Shown: positions 7,952-13,913 of the stretch, piece by piece | Position numbering within the stretch: the stretch's first letter is position 1 | Layout of the letters: each line of letters starts with the position of its first letter | IMG/VR virus record: IMGVR_UViG_3300025266_000041 | Location: 1 to 24,721 of that record | Strand: one strand, 5' to 3' | From: a virus | Length of the DNA stretch: 24,721 nucleotides | Position numbers and translations under genes: made by a program | The notes under the pieces: generated by a model | What the model was told of the DNA's origin: nothing | Databases searched by the model: none | What the model saw: only the letters and a program-made list of their open reading frames with translations

Positions 7952-8265
7952 TATTTCGTCCTTTTTGAGCCGTAATTACTTAGGATACACCAGCCCCAAA
8001 AATCACCATCAATACCATCAATGTAAAAATCGTCCCAAAACAAGCCAGCTTTAAAGCCTTCACTTTTTAAAATCTGCAACGCAATCACAGCTTGCAGTGC
8101 GCCATCACCTACCCAATGCACATGACTGTCGGATAAATCAAACTCTTTTATTTCGTCACCATCTTCCCAGATAAAGCGATCAGCATTAGACATTTCAATT
8201 CCGTCAGTTGAACATTGCGTATGACTAAACATTTTAAAGTGCTTCAAGGTTAGTTCAAGATTCAT
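7951..8265 (-). CDS. Hypothetical protein, second gene of the attP-proximal operon
   Basis: The 104-residue product is acidic and aromatic-rich. Stretches such as HVHWVGDGALQAVIALQ and LFWDDFYIDGIDGDFWGW suggest a compact soluble domain. No catalytic motif, membrane segment or signal peptide is visible. A very good Shine-Dalgarno (GGAGGTGA) lies inside the final codons of the upstream gene, whose stop overlaps this ATG as ATGA. The family is not recognised. Confidence 0.72.
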   Translation of the reverse strand: MNLELTLKHFKMFSHTQCSTDGIEMSNADRFIWEDGDEIKEFDLSDSHVHWVGDGALQAVIALQILKSEGFKAGLFWDDFYIDGIDGDFWGWCILSNYGSKRTK

Positions 8266-8678
8266 GCGTCACCTCCAAAAAGCCACTCATTATCTTTAAT
8301 GAATTTATTAAGCGCAATCTCAACATCTGCATGGCCTTTGAACTCTTTAGCCTCTGTGACTGTCAAGAAGTAGCAGGTATTGAGGTCATGCCCAATAGCT
8401 TCTTTTGCTGCCTCAATCTCAGTTGGTGCGTCTTTAGGTGCGTAAAATTCGGATTCTTGGCAGTATCCTGTGCAAATAGCTTTGCCATGTTTACTGAGAA
8501 GTGCCGTTAAATTGTCTGGTATTTCATCGCCAAAACAAATAACAGCTCTTTCCATATTCCAATTTTCATAGCCAAAGTCGTGTACTTCACTTGCCATTTG
8601 AATGATGTGCTGTTCATTTTTAGCAAACCAAACACTGGGGCTTCTTTGGTGGGGTACTTCTACTATTATAATGCTCAT
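8262..8678 (-). CDS. Hypothetical protein, first gene of the attP-proximal operon
   Basis: The 138-residue product starts with a beta-like strand (MSIIIVEVPHQRSP) and alternates helices and strands without membrane segments. It contains scattered Cys and His (VICFGDE, CTGYCQESEFY) in no recognisable metal motif, and ends DNEWLFGGDA. AAGGAG lies seven bases before the ATG, and a good sigma70-like promoter lies about 60 bases upstream. It heads four overlapping genes that read toward the holin terminator. The function is unknown. Confidence 0.75.
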   Translation of the reverse strand: MSIIIVEVPHQRSPSVWFAKNEQHIIQMASEVHDFGYENWNMERAVICFGDEIPDNLTALLSKHGKAICTGYCQESEFYAPKDAPTEIEAAKEAIGHDLNTCYFLTVTEAKEFKGHADVEIALNKFIKDNEWLFGGDA

Positions 8679-8737
8679 AATCTACTCCTTGCTCCAAGTG
8701 CCGCTTGGTCGGTGGGGCTAACTCAACCCATATACGT

Positions 8738-8766
8738 ATTGTATATACATAACGGATAGATGTAAA
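8738..8766 (-). promoter_or_regulatory. Sigma70-like promoter of the four-gene leftward operon
   Basis: Read leftward, TTTACA (8761-8766) and TACAAT (8738-8743) are separated by exactly 17 bases, a near-consensus layout. Two small palindromes, GTATATAC (8741-8748) and ATACGTAT (8732-8739), cover the -10 and start region and could be an operator. The Shine-Dalgarno of the 138-residue gene follows about 45 bases downstream. Confidence 0.65.
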
Positions 8767-8839
8767 GGGTTAATAAAACAAAAGTCAACTCCCCCAAAGT
8801 AAAAAAAGGGGGGTCTGCGCGAACTCATATTATACTTAA

Positions 8840-8854
8840 TCGGTTTGAAACCGA
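8840..8854. repeat. Perfect 15-base palindrome in the attP-side intergenic region
   Basis: TCGGTTTGAAACCGA reads the same on both strands around one central G. It could be a protein-binding site or a small hairpin. It has no T-run, so it is not a simple terminator. A C5 run (8791-8795) and a G6 run (8808-8813) lie just upstream and could also pair. No gene is convincing here. Confidence 0.45.
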
Positions 8855-8896
8855 GAAAGTCCATCGATAAAAAATAATAAAATTCTTTAATATCCC

Positions 8897-9145
8897 CGCC
8901 TAATATACAGTGGTTAAAAAATAAAGAAGTGATGGTTTTAGCGGCCTGTTTTTTGCTCATTTGTTAGGCGAGGGAGTGGTATATTGTTGATTTATAAGGA
9001 AACGCATACAGATTGCAAATCCGTTTACCCCAGTTCGATTCTGGGTTCGGCCTCCATTATACGGGCGTTTCAGCGATAGTGTTTACTTTCGCCTAACACC
9101 GCCTAATATTTCGCCTAATATACAGTGCTGGTTTTATATACAGTA
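8897..9145. repeat. Integrase arm-type repeats flanking attP
   Basis: CGCCTAATATACAGTG occurs exactly at 8897-8912 and again at 9112-9127, about 100 bases left and 56 bases right of the tRNA-derived core. Shorter copies are CGCCTAACAC (9090-9099), CGCCTAATAT (9100-9109) and ATATACAGT (9136-9144). An inverted copy, TGTTAGGCG, is at 8962-8970. Clusters of short repeats on both sides of a core next to an integrase gene are the known layout of integrase arm sites. A weak IHF-like match overlaps 8981-8993 on the minus strand. Confidence 0.72.
9011..9056 (+). other. attP: attP core: 3' half of a tRNA-Cys gene
   Basis: The segment starts GATTGCAAATCC (anticodon loop with GCA), continues with a full T-arm (CCCAG, loop TTCGATT, CTGGG), then the acceptor strand TTCGGCC, a T discriminator and CCA. 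This is tRNA-Cys from the anticodon arm to the 3' end. No 5' half precedes it, and the bases before 9011 break one pair of the anticodon stem, so identity with the host probably begins near 9011. Integration at the matching bacterial attB would rebuild an intact tRNA-Cys. The integrase gene ends 96 bases to the right. Confidence 0.87.
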
Positions 9146-9151
9146 GTTGGG

Positions 9152-10156
9152 TTATTTTAAGGTTGGAACGATCTTTATTTTGCGCGAATAGTTTTGAGCC
9201 TGTGCTTCGGTCTTGTGCCCTGAAAATTCTTGCAAGTTGCCATCGTAGTCAGAAATTGATTTAGCTTTAATGTCGTGGAAGGTGAAATCTGTCACCCATT
9301 CGCCAGTATGATTTTCCCAAGCCTTTTTCCTCGCTTCCGCATACCACTTAGCCATAGTCGTCTGCTTGGAGTGATTACCCTTCTTATCCGCGAACACATA
9401 TTTCATACTCATTACGGTCTGAACTGATAGGGCCAAATCAACAGCAGCCATTAGCCGTGGGTTCCATTCCTTGATTTGTTTAGCACCTGTCTTGCCTTGG
9501 CGAATGTAAATACCTTCCTCGCGCAAGTCTGAGCGCGTCAAATTCCAGACATCCCCTTGTCTGGCAGCGCAACAGTAACTTATCTCCATTGCAGCCGCTA
9601 ATAGGGGCCACCTTCGATAAGCCTGCCCCAACACTTTGTTATACTCCCAATCCTCAATGTAACGTTCACGATGCGGCTCTGCGAACTTACGAACACCTTT
9701 ACATGGGTTAGCCTTAACCTTGCCATTCTCATAAGCCCATGAAAAAACCGCACTCATAAATGAATGCTCACGGTTTGCTTGAACAATTGTGGTCTTTGCC
9801 CTTTGATCCATGTAGCGTCTTATATGGTGGGGCTTGATTCTATGTTTATTTGTCTTTCCAAAAACAAAACCCACCCGATTTCCATAACCCACGTAATCTA
9901 TCTTCGTCCTAGTGCTTAGTTTTAAATAATTAGACCCTGCGAAATACTCACGCATCAATTGAGCGAATGCCCCAGTGGGTTCCTCACTTAAAGACACAGC
10001 CGCATAATAATTAGCTAGAATTATTTCTTTTGATTCAGTCAGCAAGCCCAGCTTTACCGAGCCGCCAGACTTTGGGTGGTATTCGTAGGACACCCGCCCC
10101 ATGTAACAGCGAAGGGGTAACCATTCAGGGCCTTTAATTCTTTTTCTTGGTGACAT
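9152..10156 (-). CDS. int: Tyrosine-family site-specific integrase
   Basis: The 334-residue product has an N-terminal arm-binding region (to about 60), a core-binding SAM-like domain (about 60-160) and a C-terminal catalytic domain. Active-site residues are visible as Arg199 (AARQGDVW), Lys222 (QGKTGAK), His294 and Lys297 (TFHDIKAK), His314 (FSGHK) and Tyr323 (QNYSRK). Position 297 carries Lys where most family members have Arg; this variant occurs in some phage integrases. The enzyme would recombine attP with a host tRNA-Cys gene. It is the last gene of the leftward early operon, two bases after the DUF4224 gene, and its stop abuts the arm repeats. Confidence 0.93.
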   Translation of the reverse strand: MSPRKRIKGPEWLPLRCYMGRVSYEYHPKSGGSVKLGLLTESKEIILANYYAAVSLSEEPTGAFAQLMREYFAGSNYLKLSTRTKIDYVGYGNRVGFVFGKTNKHRIKPHHIRRYMDQRAKTTIVQANREHSFMSAVFSWAYENGKVKANPCKGVRKFAEPHRERYIEDWEYNKVLGQAYRRWPLLAAAMEISYCCAARQGDVWNLTRSDLREEGIYIRQGKTGAKQIKEWNPRLMAAVDLALSVQTVMSMKYVFADKKGNHSKQTTMAKWYAEARKKAWENHTGEWVTDFTFHDIKAKSISDYDGNLQEFSGHKTEAQAQNYSRKIKIVPTLK

Positions 10157-10158
10157 AG

Positions 10159-10377
10159 TTAACCCATTGCCGAAAAGTTTGGTTCTTCATTATGCGCTAG
10201 GTTATTATTAAATCGCAAATGGCTAGGATTATTAAAGCTGTACCACGTTACGTGGGGGCATCCATTCCGATCTTTAACAAAGTGGATGCCGTGTTCTTTA
10301 AAAACTTCGCATTGCTTAGCCATTGATGTAAAGCCTGTCACTGTGGCAATTTCTTCCTCGGTCATTAAATTATTCAT
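10159..10377 (-). CDS. DUF4224-type protein, possible excisionase/integration factor
   Basis: The 72-residue product matches the DUF4224 pattern: MTEEEIATVTGF, then AKQCEVFKEHGIHFVKD and NGCPHVTW. Such proteins are commonly found directly upstream of phage integrase genes. Their winged-helix-like sequence and location suggest a recombination directionality factor, but I know of no general proof. The start overlaps the preceding stop (ATGA) and the integrase ATG follows two bases after the TAA, so the pair is probably co-translated. Confidence 0.78.
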   Translation of the reverse strand: MNNLMTEEEIATVTGFTSMAKQCEVFKEHGIHFVKDRNGCPHVTWYSFNNPSHLRFNNNLAHNEEPNFSAMG

Positions 10378-10631
10378 AGTGTTGGCTCGATTTTTGTTCC
10401 GTCATATCTCAAATTTAGCAATGAATCAGCCGCCTTTTCTACTTCGCTGCGACAATCCCAGGTTTCTAAATCAGTGCTTGGAGATAGCCCTAGCGTCACC
10501 CTGTCTTTGAACTTAGTAGTGGCGGTTTTCTTCTTACCAAATATCCTATCAAAGTTAGTTTTAAACTTTTCGCTATTGCCTCGGCTGGCTAATCGGTCGC
10601 CTGTAATATCGTTAGTCGTTGCTGCCATCAT
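10374..10631 (-). CDS. Small hypothetical protein of the integration operon
   Basis: From the ATG at 10631 the product has 85 residues; AGGTG lies six bases upstream, and a GTG three codons earlier is less likely. The protein is basic in its first half (FDRIFGKKKTATTKFKDRV) and has a C-terminal helix containing EVEKAADSLLNLRYDG. No family is recognised. It overlaps the DUF4224 gene by ATGA. A DNA-binding or recombination accessory role is only suggested by its neighbours. Confidence 0.68.
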   Translation of the reverse strand: MMAATTNDITGDRLASRGNSEKFKTNFDRIFGKKKTATTKFKDRVTLGLSPSTDLETWDCRSEVEKAADSLLNLRYDGTKIEPTL

Positions 10632-10660
10632 AATAATCACCTATTTAGTTTTACTACCCG

Positions 10661-10678
10661 AAAACCCCAATTAAGGGG
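10661..10678 (-). terminator. Weak terminator-like hairpin downstream of ssb
   Basis: Read leftward, CCCC and GGGG pair around a six-base AT loop, and TTTT follows. Four pairs make it marginal. It lies between ssb and the three integration genes, so it could reduce integrase expression during early transcription. Confidence 0.35.
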
Positions 10679-10716
10679 CTAGGGGCTTCGTCTTTCCAAA
10701 GTGTCATCACGGCTAT

Positions 10717-11226
10717 CTAAAACGGAATATCATCATCAAACCCATCATCAAAGCCGCCTTGTGGTGCTTTCTGCATTGCTTGGCGTTGCTCCTGCTGTTG
10801 CTGGGGCGTCCCATTAGAGTGAGGGCTTGGCGCTGCCTGTCTGGGGGCTTGTTGCCTTTGCTGTGGCGTTTGCTGCTGCTGCTGACCATTTTCGCGGCTG
10901 TCTAGCATTTGCATTTCAGAAGCCACTATCTCAGTGCTGTATCGCTTAACCCCTTCTTGTTCCCAACTACGAGTGCGTAAAGAGCCCTCAATATAGACTT
11001 TTGAACCTTTACGTACATACTCGGAAACAATCTCAGCTAGGCGATTAAAGAAAACTACCCTGTGCCATTCTGTACGCTCTTGCAATTGGCCTGTTTGCTT
11101 GTCCTTCCAGGATTCGCTAGTCGCCACCGTAATGTTCGTAACCATGCTGCCAGATGGCATAGCTTTAGTTTCTGGGTCACCGCCCACATTACCTACTAAT
11201 ATAACTTTGTTTACGCCTCGTGCCAT
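10717..11226 (-). CDS. ssb: Single-stranded DNA-binding protein
   Basis: The 169-residue product is a typical bacterial/phage SSB. An OB-fold occupies about 1-110, starting [18 protein letters not shown] and including [15 protein letters not shown] and [16 protein letters not shown] Gln/Pro-rich linker (about 113-155) is followed by the acidic tip DDDIPF, which normally binds partner proteins such as exonucleases and helicases. It would coat single strands during replication and recombination. AGGAG lies eight bases before the ATG. The exonuclease gene ends 16 bases upstream, so both are in one leftward operon. Confidence 0.95.
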   Translation of the reverse strand: MARGVNKVILVGNVGGDPETKAMPSGSMVTNITVATSESWKDKQTGQLQERTEWHRVVFFNRLAEIVSEYVRKGSKVYIEGSLRTRSWEQEGVKRYSTEIVASEMQMLDSRENGQQQQQTPQQRQQAPRQAAPSPHSNGTPQQQQEQRQAMQKAPQGGFDDGFDDDIPF

Positions 11227-11242
11227 GCTGTATTACTCCTAT

Positions 11243-11863
11243 TTAAAAAGTTAAATCCATGTGGACATCATTGACCACATCTAAGAATTTAAGTAGCTTT
11301 GCCCTGCATTCGTCAATGTCATCAAAGTCGTCCCTGGTGACTGTCTTAACGAATAGTGGACGTTCATAATTTCTGTCATCAAAACTGGCAAAGACCCAAA
11401 ATGTAACGTCATCTGACATAATAAAAGGCGCTTTTACTTGGTTTAAATACTCTTTAGGTATCTCGTCTTTTATCAGGTACTCAACGTGCTTTTTAGAGTT
11501 AGGGCATTTTGTTTCAATGCCCCCTATAATTAAGCCGTTTTCATCTTCAAATATGCCATCAGGTGATATTGAAAAGCGTGGGTATTTGTCGTCCAGCAAT
11601 AATCCTGTCTCTTCAAAATCAATGGCTATTTCAGCCGATGTAGCTTTAATTGCAAATGGCTCAAGCTCATTGCCCCTATCAATCGCAGGGGTGCTTAAAT
11701 CATTCATTTGAACCTCAGTCATGCGGTCAGCTATAAGTGAGTACATCAAGGTCTTCTGAACTGCTGGAGTTCCCAGTGCGCTTCCCAAGCTAGTGCCAGT
11801 GACGTTTCCAGCCCTAGCTTTTAACCATTCAAATGACTTTTGTTCAATATCTAATTTATACAT
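11243..11863 (-). CDS. YqaJ/lambda-type recombination exonuclease
   Basis: From the ATG at 11863 (GGGGAAA just upstream) the product has 206 residues; a TTG four codons earlier is possible. Family motifs appear in order: GNVTGTSLGSALG (about 19-31), DRGNELEPFA (62-71), SPDGIFED (100-107), GGIETKCPNSKKHVEYL (114-130) and a Gln near 142. Asp102, Glu117 and Lys119 fit the D-ExK metal site of lambda exonuclease. Such enzymes resect one strand of DNA ends so that a partner protein can anneal the exposed strand. The gene overlaps its upstream neighbour by eight bases and precedes ssb, a classic recombination cassette. Confidence 0.9.
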   Translation of the reverse strand: MYKLDIEQKSFEWLKARAGNVTGTSLGSALGTPAVQKTLMYSLIADRMTEVQMNDLSTPAIDRGNELEPFAIKATSAEIAIDFEETGLLLDDKYPRFSISPDGIFEDENGLIIGGIETKCPNSKKHVEYLIKDEIPKEYLNQVKAPFIMSDDVTFWVFASFDDRNYERPLFVKTVTRDDFDDIDECRAKLLKFLDVVNDVHMDLTF

Positions 11864-12404
11864 TGGTTTCCCCAATCTGGTTTTTCATGGTGTCTTTGTA
11901 TTCAGTTAAGCGAACCTTGATGTGTTTAGGTATTTCAGTAAAAACTTTTTTTAATTCATCTATCGTTGTGCATTGGCTTAATTTGTTTCCATGAAGCTCT
12001 AGCAGAGATTTATCTTCTTTAGTTTCTGGAATGGTAGCTCTTACGCGAAGTGCCATACCTTCTTTGCCAAATGCTTTAATTAAAGTTGCGTAAATCTGAA
12101 TGGATTGTCCTTTCCAATCGAAATAATTAACTCCGTAAAGTGAAGCGATGGTTTTGACATTTGTAATGTTCATCACCATTGGAGGCGCGTCTTCAAAAGT
12201 AATAACAGGTACTTCTTTTTGTTGACCACTATCATCTCTAATACTTTGCGTTTCAACGTGGGCAATCTTGGCAACTAGTTCTTCACCTTCATTTAAATTA
12301 TGAGAACCAAGCAACATAGTCTTGTTCGGAAATAGGTTTTTCCAATGCGTTGTTTGGCTAGGCTCGTAAACAATGTTCGGGTTGATTTGTGCTAAATTAT
12401 TCAT
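11856..12404 (-). CDS. Hypothetical protein, candidate recombination partner of the exonuclease
   Basis: The chosen ATG at 12404 has GTGGGGTGA just upstream and gives 182 residues; the frame is open for 35 more codons but without a good start. The protein starts MNNLAQINPNIVYEPSQ. It contains TMLLGSHNLNEGEELVAKI and APPMVMNITNVKTIASLYG, strand-rich stretches. A helical end includes PKHIKVRLTEYKD. I recall similar unnamed proteins beside phage exonuclease genes. It is neither RecT nor Erf nor Red-beta by any motif I can see. Its eight-base overlap with the exonuclease suggests a complex, perhaps in single-strand binding or annealing. That is inference. Confidence 0.78.
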   Translation of the reverse strand: MNNLAQINPNIVYEPSQTTHWKNLFPNKTMLLGSHNLNEGEELVAKIAHVETQSIRDDSGQQKEVPVITFEDAPPMVMNITNVKTIASLYGVNYFDWKGQSIQIYATLIKAFGKEGMALRVRATIPETKEDKSLLELHGNKLSQCTTIDELKKVFTEIPKHIKVRLTEYKDTMKNQIGETNV

Positions 12405-12453
12405 GTATTCACCCCACTTAAAATGCAGATTATTATTAAAATGGCTAAGTCCT

Positions 12454-12549
12454 TCATGCTGCAAGACCTGACCAGAAAAGGTAGCTACACAGCGAGAAGA
12501 TAACCGCACCCACTGTGTTAATGATTAGCGTTTCTTTTGAGATATTCAT
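12454..12549 (-). CDS. 31-residue putative membrane peptide
   Basis: A short frame, MNISKETLIINTVGAVIF continuing SLCSYLFWSGLAA, sits between two operon genes. Its ATG overlaps the upstream stop (TGATG), and GGTGA lies seven bases before it. After a short polar N-terminus nearly the whole peptide is hydrophobic, fitting one membrane helix. Coupling and Shine-Dalgarno support translation. Its short length leaves doubt. It could be a small host-membrane modulator. Confidence 0.5.
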   Translation of the reverse strand: MNISKETLIINTVGAVIFSLCSYLFWSGLAA

Positions 12550-12908
12550 CAATATTCACCATGGTTTTCTTGGTAATAAATAGATGCTAGCCCTGGGTCG
12601 TGTACACCGAAGAAATAGATAGCGCATTCAGTAATTATTTCAGTCGCTAATTCTTTGGCTGCTTCTGGGTCGCGTATGTTCATGAATACTAGGTTGCGAA
12701 GGTCTTCTTCGGTTTTCTCGCCTCCCCATTGGTACAGCTCCATTACATGGTATTCTGTGCGGTTGATCGTCACACACCCATGCTCTAGAAGCTCTGCAAC
12801 AATTTCGCTAGTTGATTCGTCGGGCGTAACTTCTGGAGCGTCAAAAATCATTGTATGTGCGCTAACTGCGTCGGCGATTGGGCAATAGTTACCTAACATT
12901 TGATTCAT
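12549..12908 (-). CDS. Hypothetical acidic protein, first gene of the leftward early operon
   Basis: The 119-residue product is acidic, with a helix-rich C-terminal half (DPEAAKELATEIITECAIYF) and a His/Tyr-containing centre (INRTEYHVMELYQWGGEKTEEDL). No motif or membrane segment is recognised. AAAGAG lies nine bases before the ATG; a second ATG three codons later is also possible. As the first gene after the PL-like promoter it would be expressed early. Phage genes in this place often encode host-takeover or anti-defence proteins, but nothing in this sequence proves that. Confidence 0.75.
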   Translation of the reverse strand: MNQMLGNYCPIADAVSAHTMIFDAPEVTPDESTSEIVAELLEHGCVTINRTEYHVMELYQWGGEKTEEDLRNLVFMNIRDPEAAKELATEIITECAIYFFGVHDPGLASIYYQENHGEY

Positions 12909-12929
12909 AATTTTGCTCTTTGTTGTAAT

Positions 12930-12969
12930 TAGTTAAACTATTATATAGTTAGATAGCTAACAAACGCAA
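12930..12969 (-). promoter_or_regulatory. PL-like promoter with palindromic operators
   Basis: Read leftward, TTGCGT (12964-12969) and a consensus TATAAT (12940-12945) are 18 bases apart. Two perfect inverted repeats sit on it. GTTAG-N4-CTAAC (12948-12961) lies in the spacer, and TAGTT-A-AACTA (12930-12940) lies over the start region. Either would block polymerase when bound. The same GTTAG half-site occurs near cro, so CI or Cro is the likely ligand. Confidence 0.68.
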
Positions 12970-12992
12970 GCGAAGAAATGCAAATAATGCTG

Positions 12993-13029
12993 TTTTTATA
13001 CATTTTTTAGGGTTTTTTTGTGTTTTTTT
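12993..13029. promoter_or_regulatory. Four A-tracts phased at exactly 10 bp (predicted bent DNA)
   Basis: T-runs of 5, 6, 7 and 7 bases begin at 12993, 13003, 13013 and 13023, one per helical turn. Phased A-tracts curve DNA strongly. The array lies 24 bases upstream of the -35 of the leftward promoter, where UP elements and bends stimulate transcription. A run of eight G residues follows at 13045-13052. Confidence 0.65.
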
Positions 13030-13063
13030 ACTGGGGCATGATGTGGGGGGGGTTAATAGCAGC

Positions 13064-13279
13064 TTATAAAGGAGGGCCATTAGACCAATCATTAGAGCCT
13101 TTAAACAAACGCGCTTTGCAGCCTTTAAGATTATTATGAGTGTAGCCAAAAGCATCAATGCGGGCGTATTTTGGACAGGTCAACGAAAACGCATCAACCA
13201 TGTATAACCAAGTGGGCCAGCTTTTTCGCATCCAAGCTAACTTTTTATACCTAATTTTAGAAATATTAAGATGTTTCAT
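13064..13279 (-). CDS. Small basic hypothetical protein downstream of the repressor
   Basis: The ATG at 13279 opens 71 codons, five bases after the repressor stop. The product is basic and aromatic (IRYKKLAWMRKSWPTWLYMV) with three Cys and an end reading SNDWSNGPPL. No clear Shine-Dalgarno is present, so translation would rely on coupling to the repressor gene. It is not recognised. If real, it would be expressed in the lysogen, where superinfection-exclusion genes are often found. Confidence 0.38.
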   Translation of the reverse strand: MKHLNISKIRYKKLAWMRKSWPTWLYMVDAFSLTCPKYARIDAFGYTHNNLKGCKARLFKGSNDWSNGPPL

Positions 13280-13283
13280 TTTA

Positions 13284-13913
13284 TTATTCGGCTGAATATG
13301 AACCGACAACAACTCCTAATATTTTAGTTGATTTGTTAAATTGCGCAATTGGGTATCGGTCATTTAGAGGCTTTAGGTAATGAACACCACCACTAATAAC
13401 GTATTCCCTAAACACTGACGAAAGACTTTGAGTGTCTATTGCCACGATTCTATCACCGCTTTTCGGCTCTCTATCTACGTCAATAAAGATAATCGTCCCA
13501 AGTGGGTATGATTTGCCATTACTGGCTGTCATCACCTCGTCTTTAACTTCTAGCGCAAACGAATTTTCGCTTAAATCTTCTGGGCATCCTACCCAGTTAT
13601 CACTCTCCATTTTAAATACTCCATTTAATAAGTCCTTTAATGAACTCCATTTAACAACTGGGGCTTTTCTTGTTATCGGCTGGAGTTTTAACCCCCCAGT
13701 CGTACTGTTAATTGCATTATCAGACATTAACTGTTCAATAGTGCAACCGAATGCTTTGGCAATTGATAGCAGAGCAGTCGCCTTTACCTCTGCTTTTGGG
13801 TCAGTTTCAAGTTGGGCTAATCGGCCTCGACTCAATGAAATTTTGTTAGAAAATTCTTCTTGTGACCAACCATGGTCTTTCCGCAAGTTTTTCACTCGTT
13901 GTCCCAAATTCAT
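13284..13913 (-). CDS. CI-like phage repressor, XRE HTH plus S24-like domain lacking catalytic residues
   Basis: The 209-residue product has an XRE helix-turn-helix at about 5-60 (WSQEEFSNKISLSRGRLAQLE) and a LexA/CI-type S24 domain at about 118-205 (SFALEVK, YPLGTIIFIDVD, YLKPLNDRYPIAQ). In the family, GDSM carries the catalytic serine; here the segment is DEVM (125-128) with Val127 at the Ser position. The general-base lysine is replaced by Arg169 (VFREY). The linker reads WSSLKD where an Ala-Gly cleavage site is usual. It should bind operators and maintain lysogeny but is probably not self-cleaved. GAGAGG lies seven bases before the ATG. It is transcribed divergently from the Cro-like gene. 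Confidence 0.9.
   Translation of the reverse strand: MNLGQRVKNLRKDHGWSQEEFSNKISLSRGRLAQLETDPKAEVKATALLSIAKAFGCTIEQLMSDNAINSTTGGLKLQPITRKAPVVKWSSLKDLLNGVFKMESDNWVGCPEDLSENSFALEVKDEVMTASNGKSYPLGTIIFIDVDREPKSGDRIVAIDTQSLSSVFREYVISGGVHYLKPLNDRYPIAQFNKSTKILGVVVGSYSAE

Noticed and set aside
8718-8960. Leftward 80-codon open frame between the cargo operon and attP
   Set aside because: It spans the promoter, palindromes and an arm repeat, has no Shine-Dalgarno, and its composition looks like translated AT-rich intergenic DNA.
9011-9056. A complete tRNA-Cys gene
   Set aside because: Only the 3' half is present; no D-arm or 5' acceptor strand precedes it, so it is attP and not a working tRNA gene.
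12949-13158. Leftward hydrophobic and Lys-rich 69-codon frame
   Set aside because: It reads through the phased A-tracts and the G-run and overlaps the PL-like promoter; the sequence is explained as regulatory DNA.
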